From: Roseivirga sp.
Lineage (GTDB): Bacteria; Bacteroidota; Bacteroidia; Cytophagales; Cyclobacteriaceae
Assembly: GCA_021404565.1 (NCBI GenBank)
Contig: JAAWWF010000001.1
Span: 543,613 to 607,612 of the forward strand
Direction of reading: 5' to 3'
DNA: 64,000 nucleotides
Below the pieces are notes generated by a model. That model saw only the letters and a program-made list of their open reading frames with translations, did not search any database and was not told the DNA's origin. Of this stretch, positions 1-7,987 are shown one piece after another (the stretch's first letter is position 1; every line of letters begins with the position of its first letter). The translations under genes were made by a program, and so were the position numbers.

Positions 1-133
1 TTTCATCAGCCTCCAGAAACTCATTGTAGTGGCGCTTTCCCTTGAACATAAGATCCCGAATAATCAAAAGTGACCATTTGTCACCAAAATGCTCCAGTCC
101 GTAATTGGTTGGACAGTCAGACCTTCTTTTCAT
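1..133 (-). CDS. HxlR-family transcriptional regulator (5' part only, cut by window edge)
   Basis: Reading the complementary strand from the ATG at 133 gives an open frame that runs off the window after 44 codons. It carries the HxlR/MarR-like signature: a Cys-Pro pair near the N-terminus (SDCP), then GDKWSLLIIRDLMFKGKRHYNEF, interrupted here only by the window edge. HxlR proteins are winged-helix DNA-binding regulators, often sensing aldehydes, quinones or redox state through the conserved N-terminal Cys. The gene is divergent from the SRPBCC gene at 216, with an 82-bp shared intergenic region. HxlR regulators often sit beside a gene they control, so the SRPBCC/TfoX pair is the likely target; that link is inference. 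The C-terminal effector half is not visible. Confidence 0.85.
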   Translation of the reverse strand, partial: MKRRSDCPTNYGLEHFGDKWSLLIIRDLMFKGKRHYNEFLEADE

Positions 134-215
134 GCAATAAAAATACGATCGCCAATTTCCACTTGCAAATTCAAAGCTAATAGTTAAATTTAACTTCGAA
201 ATTACAAGTTAATAT

Positions 216-677
216 ATGACAACGCTACACAACCACATCACAATCAATGCAAGCCCCGAATCTGTCTGGCGGGTTTTATCTGATCTCGGCCGACTTGAAA
301 AGTATGACCCTATCGTAACCAATTCAAGACTGATTGAAAAGGCCACTTCGGGGCTCGGTGCTAAGCGACACTGCCACACAGCCAATGGCTGGTTCAAGGA
401 AGAGGTAAGCGAATGGCAGCCGCACCAAAAACTTTCCTTTACCCTCTTTGATTGTAACTTGCCCATGAAGGCTCTGAAGCATAGTTATCACCTGGAACAA
501 GTTGGTATGGCTACTAAAATTTCGCAAACCATGACCTATACCATGAAATACAGGATACTTGGAAGAGTTATGGATGTTTTGATAGTCAGAAAACAATCAA
601 ATAGGGGAATCAGGCTTTTCTTTGAAGGACTTAAGAAAGAAGTGGAGAACGAAAACAACACAGACCATGGCGTATGA
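216..677 (+). CDS. SRPBCC (START-like / polyketide cyclase-type) family protein
   Basis: A 153-residue cytoplasmic protein with the SRPBCC layout: an N-terminal strand (HNHITINASPESVWRVLSDL), a central strand-rich part with GWFKEEVSEWQP, and a long C-terminal helix. The family forms a helix-grip fold with a deep pocket for a hydrophobic ligand; the ligand cannot be read from the sequence. It has no signal peptide. The gene is divergent from the HxlR regulator ending at 133 and overlaps the next gene (start 667) by 11 bp, so the two are probably co-translated. HxlR next to SRPBCC is a frequent arrangement. Function beyond ligand binding is unknown. Confidence 0.8.
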   Translation: MTTLHNHITINASPESVWRVLSDLGRLEKYDPIVTNSRLIEKATSGLGAKRHCHTANGWFKEEVSEWQPHQKLSFTLFDCNLPMKALKHSYHLEQVGMATKISQTMTYTMKYRILGRVMDVLIVRKQSNRGIRLFFEGLKKEVENENNTDHGV

Positions 678-1026
678 TGAATTCCTGGTGGACCGGGTAA
701 GACAAGTACTTAACGAAAGGCAGGCCATTTTCTTTGAGAAAAAAATGATGGGTGGGCTCATCTTTATGGTGAATGAGAAAATGTGCGTTGGCGTGGACAT
801 CGACAAAGCAACTGGTAATTCACGCATCATGGCCCGCATAGGCAAAGAAGCCTATGCCAAAGCACTAAGAGAAAAAGGCACACGCGAGATGGACTTTACC
901 GGCACCGTCATGAGAGGCTTTGTATTTATAGACCCGGATGGCTTTGACCTGGACGAGGATTTAGAGTTTTGGATAGACAAGGCGCTTGCCTTTAATGTAT
1001 TTGCGAAAAAGACGAATAAAAAGTAA
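667..1026 (+). CDS. TfoX/Sxy N-terminal domain-family protein
   Basis: A 119-residue protein from the ATG at 667. An in-frame ATG at 622 would overlap the SRPBCC gene by 56 bp and adds non-family sequence, so 667 is preferred. The body matches the TfoX N-terminal domain: MAYDEFLVDRVRQVL, then KKMMGGLIFMVNEKMCVGV and a C-terminal helix with DEDLEFWIDKALAF. In gammaproteobacteria TfoX/Sxy promotes competence, but short stand-alone versions like this are widespread and mostly uncharacterised. Here it forms an 11-bp-overlapping pair with the SRPBCC gene. A role in competence should not be assumed. Confidence 0.75.
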   Translation: MAYDEFLVDRVRQVLNERQAIFFEKKMMGGLIFMVNEKMCVGVDIDKATGNSRIMARIGKEAYAKALREKGTREMDFTGTVMRGFVFIDPDGFDLDEDLEFWIDKALAFNVFAKKTNKK

Positions 1027-1050
1027 TTTGATCCTGGCCCCGAAGAGACT

Positions 1051-1758
1051 TCAACCCTTCTTAATCTTCTCGATGACATCTTTCATTTGCGCAAACTCCG
1101 AATAGCCATAATTGATTTGGTACAACTCTTCCTTCGCCTTAAATAAAACCGTGGGGTACCCGGTGACTCCCCACTGACGGTTGAGCTGAAAATCCTGATG
1201 GGTCTGATACTTAATCTCCTCACTTTCAAATTCCTTCATAAACTCATCGAACGGAATATCGAACTGCTCGCAGATTGACTTATAAAACTCAACCTGGCCA
1301 GGGTCTTCACTATCCACATAGAACTTTTTGGATACCTCTTCGAAGAAAGCAAGAACATCCTCACCCAGCCATTTCTTTGAAGCTACCACAGCACGACAAG
1401 GAGGTTCTGTGTCATAGTTAAACTCTTCCCTGTCAAACAAGGCATAGCCAAAGGGCTGACCACTGCGTTTGGTCACCTCTTCCCAATGGTGCTTCAGAAA
1501 ATCCTTCATCCGCTGGTCCCAGGCCTCTCCCCCTCCCGGACGAAGCCCTCCGAGGATCACCTTGAACTGATACTCCGGGTAGTTGACCTTAAGCTCCTGC
1601 AGGTGGTTGGAAATACCCCAGCACCACGAACACATAGGGTCGCCTACATAGATAATCTCATGATCTTTGTCTATTACCTGTTGGGCACCAAAGGCTGGTA
1701 ATTCAGCGGGAGAACACTCGCCCGATACGGGGTCGCAAAGCAGATCTTCATTTTTCAT
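1051..1758 (-). CDS. DsbA-family thioredoxin-fold oxidoreductase (cytosolic type)
   Basis: A 235-residue protein starting at the ATG at 1758; an upstream ATG at 1809 would overlap the preceding gene by 38 bp. It contains the redox motif CSWCWG after IIYVGDP, an inserted helical domain, and the cis-proline region VTGYPTV near the C-terminus, as in DsbA/FrnE-like proteins. No signal peptide is present, so it should act in the cytosol. The N-terminal tail carries a second cysteine pair, CDPVSGEC, that is not part of the DsbA core. The gene follows the VLRF1-like gene with a 13-bp gap on the same strand, so they are probably co-transcribed. Substrate unknown. Confidence 0.85.
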   Translation of the reverse strand: MKNEDLLCDPVSGECSPAELPAFGAQQVIDKDHEIIYVGDPMCSWCWGISNHLQELKVNYPEYQFKVILGGLRPGGGEAWDQRMKDFLKHHWEEVTKRSGQPFGYALFDREEFNYDTEPPCRAVVASKKWLGEDVLAFFEEVSKKFYVDSEDPGQVEFYKSICEQFDIPFDEFMKEFESEEIKYQTHQDFQLNRQWGVTGYPTVLFKAKEELYQINYGYSEFAQMKDVIEKIKKG

Positions 1759-1771
1759 CAGTGTCACAACA

Positions 1772-2434
1772 CTAATCCATAGTGTTGAGTTCAGGGTTTC
1801 TCTCTTCATCGAAAACCAACTCTGCCTTATTAAGATAGCGCTGCATCCCCAGCATTACTTCATAATTGGGTTGATGAAGGTGTTTCGGGATTTTGTAAAT
1901 ACGTTCATCCCTCTTGTCAAAGGGGGTAGGGATTTTGGAATTGAAGAGATAGGGAATCAGAATTTTGGAACAGCTCAGCGCAATTCTGTCAAATTGGTAT
2001 TGATCAAAATGACCCTGTAAGCGGGTATTGATATTCTCAAAAAATTCAATGGTACTGGCAAGCCTTACCCTCGAACCAGCCCGTGACTTCCCTTTGGTTT
2101 TCAAATGCTTAATCTGGCTCTTACCTTGCTTCTTTCTCACCATATATGACCCGAACACCTTGTGTTCCAGGCATTTTTCATCCTCGAAAACTCCGATGGA
2201 AGCACTGCCCGATTGCACCAGCACCATTACATAAACCAGAGATTTCTCCGGTACGAAAACTTGCTTCTCATAAAACATGGTAATGGGCAGTCGCAAAGAG
2301 GCTCCCGAAGCAGCGTTTTCGTCTGTTAGTTCAAATCGGTGTTTTTCGTAATTATAATCCAGGATATGGCCTTTTTGCTCAAGCTCCTGCAAAACTTCGG
2401 GTAGCTGATTTCTATCATAAAAAACACTTCTCAT
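1772..2434 (-). CDS. Vms1/ANKZF1-type VLRF1 domain protein (probable peptidyl-tRNA hydrolase)
   Basis: The 220-residue product from the ATG at 2434 carries the VLRF1 core: KVFGSYMVRKKQGKSQ, a basic segment, then KSRAGSRVR and the helix STIEFFENINTRL. This matches the RRKQGGSQ ... AGSSLRR pattern of yeast Vms1, where the Gln is the catalytic residue that cleaves peptidyl-tRNA on stalled ribosomes. The Gln is Q107 here; the usual GGSQ reads GKSQ. Several prokaryotic VLRF1 lineages are known, so a ribosome-rescue role is a family-based inference. The frame stays open to an ATG at 2497, which would add 21 residues, so the start is uncertain. It is probably in one transcript with the DsbA-like gene. 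Confidence 0.65.
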   Translation of the reverse strand: MRSVFYDRNQLPEVLQELEQKGHILDYNYEKHRFELTDENAASGASLRLPITMFYEKQVFVPEKSLVYVMVLVQSGSASIGVFEDEKCLEHKVFGSYMVRKKQGKSQIKHLKTKGKSRAGSRVRLASTIEFFENINTRLQGHFDQYQFDRIALSCSKILIPYLFNSKIPTPFDKRDERIYKIPKHLHQPNYEVMLGMQRYLNKAELVFDEERNPELNTMD

Positions 2435-2558
2435 CAGGGCTTGCAAGATGGTTTGTGTGAAAATACAGACAAGTCTTTTGGCTACGAAGGCTTTCACCTA
2501 TTTTTACCGTTATCAGAAGACAACAGTACCCCGGTTCAAGCGTTCTGACCAGTAGTTT

Positions 2559-4922
2559 ATGAGCTCCCCTAAGAAAACCCGAAAAAAACCTAAGAAGTTA
2601 AAAACCAGAATACTTAAATGGATATTCTATTTATTTCTGCTGGGGGTTTTTGGGGCATTCAGTTTTTATTTCAGTGTATACTTTGGGTTCTGGACGATCC
2701 TGCCTGACACAGACCAATTGGCAGAGATCAGACAAAGTGAGGCTACCGAAATATTTGCTGATGGTGGGGAGCTTCTGGGCAAGTACTACATATTTGACCG
2801 GCAACCCATCGGCTTTGAGGAGATTCCCAAGCATATGATCAATGCCCTCATAGCTACTGAGGATGCCAGGTTTTACAAACACAACGGTGTGGACAGGCGC
2901 AGCCTTATGCGCGTAATCTTTAAGACCATTTTGCTTGGAGATGAGTCATCGGGAGGCGGCAGTACTCTCTCTCAGCAGTTGATAAAAAATCTCTTTCCGA
3001 GAGAAAACCACGGCTGGTTTACCATGCCGGTTAACAAAACCAGAGAGGCCATTGTGGCCACAAGGCTTGAAAAGATTTATTCCAAAGCGGAAATTCTGAC
3101 CCTTTACCTTAATACCGTACCCTTTGGCGACAATACCTTCGGGGTAGAAAGTGCTGCTGAGAAGTTTTTTGGCAAACCTTGCTCAGATCTCAGTCTTGAA
3201 GAGTCAGCGGTCATTATAGGAATGCTCAAGGCCTCACATAGCTACAACCCAAGACTTTTTCCTGAACGAAGCAAGGTGAGGAGAAATGTAGTGCTGAGTC
3301 AGATGTACCGCTACACCTTTCTTACAGCAGAAGAATTGAGTATTGCGGAGAAAAAGCCCCTGGAGCTTGACTACAAGCCCTTTACTCATAATGCTGGCAT
3401 TGCACCCTACTTCAGAGCAGAACTACAGAAGAAAATGCGTTCCTGGGTAACTGATTATAATCAGGAACACAATACCTCACTGAACCTGTTTACCAGTGGT
3501 CTGAAGATTTACACTACCCTTGACTACGAAATGCAAAAGCTGGCTGAAGAAGCCATGAAAGAGCACATGACAGGACTTCAAAAAGCCTTTGAAGCCAGCT
3601 ACGGCAAAAATGCCCCATGGCTTAAGTCCAAAACCATCATCAATAGCGCTTTGGCCCAAACACCTCATTACAAGAAACTGAAAGCCCGGGGACTGAGCGA
3701 CCAGGCAATTCTTGACTCAATGAGAAGGTCAACCACGGCTGAGCTCTTCGACTGGGATGGTAAAAGGGTAGTCAATACGACTCAGATCGATAGCGTAAAG
3801 CACTATTTGAAATTTCTGAATGCAGGTATGCTCTCTGTCAACCCGTATTCCGGAGCAGTTAAAACCTGGATTGGCGGCATAGACTATGAGCACTTTCAGT
3901 ACGACCATGTGCGACAAAGCAAAAGACAGGTAGGCTCTACTTTTAAGCCTATCGTTTATGCAGCAGCCCTGGAAAACGGTACTGAGCCTTGCAAATACTA
4001 TCCATCTCAGCAAGTGACCTTTCCTCAGTTCAATGATTGGACCCCGGTAAACTCGCCCCCCATCTATGATCAGAACTATGCGATGAAGACGGCCCTGAGT
4101 AAGTCGGTAAATACAGTAGCGGTAAGGGTCCTGAACGATGCCGGGCTTCCCAACGTGATTAAACTGGCCAGGAGTATGGGAATTGAATCTGACCTCCCCT
4201 CAGTACCTTCTCTGGCTCTTGGCACAGCAGAGCTTAGTCTTTTAGAACTTACCAGGGCTTATACAAGCTTTATAAACTCAGGAAAACCTGCCAACCCCTA
4301 CTATATCACGCGTATCGAAGATAACAGCGGTCGCGTATTGGCCGAGTTTGAGCCGGAAGTCAGCGAACAAGCCGTGATTACGGAAAGTACACGCGAGATC
4401 ATGATAGAGATGATGAAAGGCACGGTGAACGGAGGTACTGCAAGAAGGTTACGGGGAACATATGCCCTCAGAAATGACATGGCAGGAAAAACAGGCACCA
4501 CCCAGGATAACAAGGATGGCTGGTTTGTTGCGATCAGCCCCAGGCTTGTAACCGTCTCCTGGGTTGGATCAGATGATTACCGAATTGGTTTCAGAAGTAC
4601 AGCCATGGGTCAGGGAGCAAATTCAGCCCTACCCCTCTATGCTCTTTTGCTTCAGAAGATGAATCGGGATATTAACTTCGATCGTTATACACAGGCCAGA
4701 TTTGCTCCTCCCTCCATAAAAACAATGAATGTAATGGGCTGTGCTCCCGAGAAGGGGTCAGGGATCATTAAAAAGATCTTCACTCGTACAGATAAGCCCA
4801 AACCCATGGAAATTCAGGTAGACAGTACCTTATCAGAGCCAAAGAAGAAGGAGGGTTTTCTCAAGCGACTTTTCAAGCGAAAAGATAAGAAGGACAAGAA
4901 GAAGAAAAAGAAAAAAAGCTAG
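2559..4922 (+). CDS. Class A penicillin-binding protein (PBP1A-like glycosyltransferase/transpeptidase)
   Basis: A 787-residue bifunctional peptidoglycan synthase. A short basic cytoplasmic tail leads into one transmembrane helix (about residues 22-44). The GT51 glycosyltransferase domain follows, with the catalytic-Glu motif IATEDARFYKHNGVD near residue 100 and GGSTLSQQLIKNL. The transpeptidase domain has the SxxK serine at about residue 460 (QVGSTFKP), an SVN motif (SKSVNTVAV) and the KTGTT box. It polymerises glycan strands and cross-links peptides in the periplasm. The C-terminus ends in a lysine-rich low-complexity tail of about 40 residues that is not part of either domain. It is transcribed divergently from the VLRF1-like gene. 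Confidence 0.95.
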   Translation: MSSPKKTRKKPKKLKTRILKWIFYLFLLGVFGAFSFYFSVYFGFWTILPDTDQLAEIRQSEATEIFADGGELLGKYYIFDRQPIGFEEIPKHMINALIATEDARFYKHNGVDRRSLMRVIFKTILLGDESSGGGSTLSQQLIKNLFPRENHGWFTMPVNKTREAIVATRLEKIYSKAEILTLYLNTVPFGDNTFGVESAAEKFFGKPCSDLSLEESAVIIGMLKASHSYNPRLFPERSKVRRNVVLSQMYRYTFLTAEELSIAEKKPLELDYKPFTHNAGIAPYFRAELQKKMRSWVTDYNQEHNTSLNLFTSGLKIYTTLDYEMQKLAEEAMKEHMTGLQKAFEASYGKNAPWLKSKTIINSALAQTPHYKKLKARGLSDQAILDSMRRSTTAELFDWDGKRVVNTTQIDSVKHYLKFLNAGMLSVNPYSGAVKTWIGGIDYEHFQYDHVRQSKRQVGSTFKPIVYAAALENGTEPCKYYPSQQVTFPQFNDWTPVNSPPIYDQNYAMKTALSKSVNTVAVRVLNDAGLPNVIKLARSMGIESDLPSVPSLALGTAELSLLELTRAYTSFINSGKPANPYYITRIEDNSGRVLAEFEPEVSEQAVITESTREIMIEMMKGTVNGGTARRLRGTYALRNDMAGKTGTTQDNKDGWFVAISPRLVTVSWVGSDDYRIGFRSTAMGQGANSALPLYALLLQKMNRDINFDRYTQARFAPPSIKTMNVMGCAPEKGSGIIKKIFTRTDKPKPMEIQVDSTLSEPKKKEGFLKRLFKRKDKKDKKKKKKKS

Positions 4923-4924
4923 GC

Positions 4925-6262
4925 TCAGAGTACTACCTCTTCTTCGATAAAATGGAACCCCAGCTCTCCCAACTCAGACAGAATGGGATTATAGAATTCC
5001 GGTATAATCGGAATCTGCACACCTCTTGCTTCAATTTTTCCTTGCAGTAATAGTTTTGTTGCTATACCCAGTGGCAGCCCCACGGTCTTGGCCATAGCAG
5101 TATCCACAGCATCATCACCATTGGTTACCATAGCAGACCTGACACGCTTTACCTGTCCTGCTTCTTCATAGTCAAAGAGGTGCCACATCACAATCTGATC
5201 CTTGACATCCGGTCCGATCGTCCATTTCTTCTTAAGTATATGCTCAAGAATTTGTGCAGGAGAGCCCTTTTGCAAACCTACCGGCTCTTCATTAAACAAC
5301 CCCAGCCACCTGAGTTTATGCATCTCAGGTCCGTCAATATCCAGCCCCAGATAATGAGCCAGCTTAAGCTCTACCGAGTCAGCGGGATTGTAGGACAGAA
5401 AAGAGTTAATAAACTGGCGATGTGTCATGGTATTCACCCCCTCCAGCATATAGGAATCATCCGTAGCACCGAGCTGAATAAAGATATCCCATGCTTTACA
5501 GAAGCCCGGTCTTCTCAATGTTCCCCGGTAGAGTGTTTGAATTCCCTGCAAGCCATACACATCCAGATACATAAGCGAGTCACGGTTGGCATAGCCCTCA
5601 AAATAGCCATGCCCCGGAATGTGTATCATCTCCGTTCTTCGGAATAGTTTGTGATAAGGTATGTACTTGTAACGCCCTTCCTGAATGAATTTAACCGTAC
5701 CCTGACCAGCCAGCACTACATTTCGGGGGTTCCAGGTAAACTTATACTCCCATGGGTTGTCATCTGAAGGATCGGGGGCGAGCAGACCACCGGTAAACGA
5801 CTCAAAAGCTCTGAGTTCAAAACCTCGTCCACGAATATCGTCAATTACCTTTTTGGCCGACATATGGTCAATGCCCGGGTCAAGCCCACACTCATTAAGA
5901 AACAGCAGGCCTTTTTCCTTTGCCTGCTCATCAAACGACCTCATGTCATCGGAGACATATGAGGCGGTAATCAGGTGCTTTCCAAACATCAGGCAAGCTT
6001 CAGCTACAATAGGATGAAACCGGGCGGGCAACATAGAAATCACCACATCGGCTTCCTGTATTACTGTATCTCTTTCTTCCTCTTTATTAATGTTAAAGGC
6101 GATGGCCTTGCCTTTTGGGTGATTGCCAACTTTTTCTTCGGCAAGTTGTAAAGCATAATCAGCCACTATCACCTGCCAATCGTTTGACACAGAGGCTTCC
6201 AGAAGATATTTAATAAGTGAGGTAGCTGATCGACCAGCACCAAGGATTAGAATTCTGTCCAT
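4925..6262 (-). CDS. Saccharopine dehydrogenase / reductase-like protein (LYS9 type)
   Basis: A 445-residue cytosolic oxidoreductase with an N-terminal Rossmann fold (RILILGAGRSATSLIKYL) and the saccharopine dehydrogenase C-terminal domain (GLDPGIDHMSAKKVID, then ESFTGGLLAPDPSDDNPW and NPRNVVLAGQG). LYS9-type enzymes interconvert saccharopine with glutamate and aminoadipate semialdehyde using NAD(P)H. In bacteria without a fungal lysine pathway such genes are usually linked to lysine catabolism or to related carboxynorspermidine-type reactions, so the exact substrate is not fixed. Its stop lies 2 bp from that of the convergent PBP gene. The gene appears monocistronic. Confidence 0.88.
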   Translation of the reverse strand: MDRILILGAGRSATSLIKYLLEASVSNDWQVIVADYALQLAEEKVGNHPKGKAIAFNINKEEERDTVIQEADVVISMLPARFHPIVAEACLMFGKHLITASYVSDDMRSFDEQAKEKGLLFLNECGLDPGIDHMSAKKVIDDIRGRGFELRAFESFTGGLLAPDPSDDNPWEYKFTWNPRNVVLAGQGTVKFIQEGRYKYIPYHKLFRRTEMIHIPGHGYFEGYANRDSLMYLDVYGLQGIQTLYRGTLRRPGFCKAWDIFIQLGATDDSYMLEGVNTMTHRQFINSFLSYNPADSVELKLAHYLGLDIDGPEMHKLRWLGLFNEEPVGLQKGSPAQILEHILKKKWTIGPDVKDQIVMWHLFDYEEAGQVKRVRSAMVTNGDDAVDTAMAKTVGLPLGIATKLLLQGKIEARGVQIPIIPEFYNPILSELGELGFHFIEEEVVL

Positions 6263-6329
6263 TCAAAGAAAAAATTTCGTTGAATTTAAAGAATTAATTA
6301 AGTCAATAACCAAGTCTCCGAAGAAGAAT

Positions 6330-6692
6330 TCAGGAAGCCATCATTCTGGGTTGCGCATCACTGTTTTTCTTGAGTATGGATCGAAGCTTATCAAGAACAG
6401 CCTCGGGAACAGCAGTGATATTAATGGGGGCGAGTGTTTTTATTTTTTCGTAGTGATATCCCGACTTGATTCTCAGCACGAGTCCCCTTCCATAGGGCAT
6501 GTAAGATCGCACTTCCATATCGATAATAGCACTCATAGGAATTTCAAGACGCCTGTTGAACTTGCCCCAGAAAAAGGCAGGCGCCATGCGCTTGTTAGAC
6601 GCATAGAAAAGATTCGACTCATTGAATTCGAGTCGACAGAAGATTCCATCGTATTGCATTCTGGTAAATAGGTTGCTAGGTCTTACGACCAT
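6330..6692 (-). CDS. Conserved hypothetical protein, possible PH-like fold
   Basis: A 120-residue protein is read from the ATG at 6692 (MVVRPSNLFTRMQYDG). The frame stays open to 6797, but that extension is cysteine-rich and phenylalanine-rich sequence that does not look coding, so the internal start is preferred. The protein is strand-rich, with segments such as YDGIFCRLEFNESNLFYAS, RLEIPMSAIIDMEVR and GLVLRIKSGYHYEKIKTL. That pattern is typical of small PH-like or GRAM-like domains that convert a surface into a strand barrel. There is no signal peptide or membrane segment. The gene is divergent from cdd (start 6834). I do not recognise a characterised family; the fold call is inference. Confidence 0.55.
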   Translation of the reverse strand: MVVRPSNLFTRMQYDGIFCRLEFNESNLFYASNKRMAPAFFWGKFNRRLEIPMSAIIDMEVRSYMPYGRGLVLRIKSGYHYEKIKTLAPINITAVPEAVLDKLRSILKKNSDAQPRMMAS

Positions 6693-6833
6693 GAAGCAAT
6701 ATGTTAAATGTTGTTTAAACCACAAAATTTGTCGTTCGCATTTTTGACCAAAAGCTCCGCCATTCCTGGTTATTTCAAAAAAAAATGACCACATCACAAT
6801 TTTCCCCGTATATTCTCATCCTAACGGAGATTT

Positions 6834-7328
6834 ATGACAGAAACTATTTCAAGTGAATCACGACTCAAGGTTTATCCTTCAATGGATGAATTGCCCCAAG
6901 AGGAGCAAGCTTTAATTCAGGCAGCTCAGGCTTCTGCACTCAGGGCCTATGCCAAATACTCACAATTTCAGGTGGGTGCTGCCCTTCGCCTTGAGGACGG
7001 TAAGATTATTACCGGTAACAACCAGGAAAATGCTTGCTACCCGGCAGGCCTTTGTGCTGAACGAGTGGCGTTTTTCGCTGCAAAATCGCAATATCCGGAA
7101 CTGGCCATAAAGGCAGTAGCAGTGGTGGCAAAAAGAGCCGAAGATGAAATATTCAGAGCGGCCTCGCCCTGTGGCAGCTGCCGGCAGGTAATGAGTGAAT
7201 ATGAAAACAATCAGGAAGACCCTATCCAACTATATATGATGGACGCTGAGGGAAAGATTTACGAATCAGCTTCAATTGAAAACCTCTTGCCCTTTAAATT
7301 TTCGGAGGCATCTTTGGGCAACACATGA
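6834..7328 (+). CDS. cdd: Cytidine deaminase
   Basis: A 164-residue protein with all zinc and catalytic motifs of the homotetrameric cytidine deaminase family: NNQENACYPAGLCAERVAFF (zinc Cys and catalytic Glu in CAE) and SPCGSCRQVMSEY (two further zinc cysteines). It hydrolyses cytidine or deoxycytidine to uridine or deoxyuridine for pyrimidine salvage in the cytosol. An N-terminal extension of about 25 residues precedes the usual start of the domain. The stop codon overlaps the next start (ATGA, 4 bp), so it is translationally coupled to the carboxylesterase-like gene at 7325. Confidence 0.95.
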   Translation: MTETISSESRLKVYPSMDELPQEEQALIQAAQASALRAYAKYSQFQVGAALRLEDGKIITGNNQENACYPAGLCAERVAFFAAKSQYPELAIKAVAVVAKRAEDEIFRAASPCGSCRQVMSEYENNQEDPIQLYMMDAEGKIYESASIENLLPFKFSEASLGNT

Positions 7329-7987
7329 GTACAGAGCACAGATTAACCTTTACTTTTCAGGCCCGCTATCGAACCTTGGGCAAACCCGACAAAGGCATTA
7401 AACATATGTGGCTTGTATGCCATGGACACGGTCACCTGGCCGAATACTTTATAAAGCAGTTTGCCTGCCTGGATGATGGAAGACATCTTATCGTTGCACC
7501 TGAGGGACTCTCCAGGTACTACCTTAAAGGTTTTACCGGTCGCGTGGGTGCCACCTGGATGACCAAAGAAGATCGGCTTAATGACATCAACAACTACCTT
7601 GCTTACCTGGAAGCTGTTCATAAAGAGGTAAAACAACAGCTATCCGATGATGTAAAAATCACCCTTTTTGGCTTCTCCCAGGGAGCTGCCACTATCTCCA
7701 GGTTTGCCACTCAAACGGAAGTTCATTTTGACAGATTGATTCTTTGGGCAGGCATCTTCCCTCCCGATCTACCGGCCCTGGAAAGCACAGAAAGGATAAA
7801 GGATAAACCTGTTTATTGGATCTATGGAAAGAAAGACCCTTACTTATCAGCACATGTGATGGAAGAGCAAGGCAGGATAGCCGAAAACATGAGAATAACC
7901 CCTGAAGTAATCAGTTTCGAGGGTGAGCATGAGCTTAACCAAGAGGTCTTGATTAAGCTAAGTAAGGAGTCTTATCGCCAGAAGTAA
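7325..7987 (+). CDS. Phospholipase/carboxylesterase-family alpha/beta hydrolase
   Basis: A 220-residue cytosolic serine hydrolase. The nucleophile elbow is GFSQGAATISRF (Ser in GFSQG), followed by WAGIFPPDLP, the acid-residue region YGKKDPYL and the histidine in EGEHELNQ. The HGHGHLAEYF segment near residue 35 supplies the oxyanion region. The family includes carboxylesterases and acyl-protein-thioesterase-like enzymes acting on short acyl esters; the substrate is not predictable. The gene overlaps cdd by 4 bp and is probably its operon partner. Its 3' end overlaps that of the convergent gene (7972) by 16 bp. Confidence 0.85.
   Translation: MSTEHRLTFTFQARYRTLGKPDKGIKHMWLVCHGHGHLAEYFIKQFACLDDGRHLIVAPEGLSRYYLKGFTGRVGATWMTKEDRLNDINNYLAYLEAVHKEVKQQLSDDVKITLFGFSQGAATISRFATQTEVHFDRLILWAGIFPPDLPALESTERIKDKPVYWIYGKKDPYLSAHVMEEQGRIAENMRITPEVISFEGEHELNQEVLIKLSKESYRQK

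Noticed and set aside
622-666. TfoX-family gene starting at the earlier ATG at 622
   Set aside because: It would overlap the SRPBCC gene by 56 bp and adds residues outside the family; 667 gives the usual 11-bp overlap.
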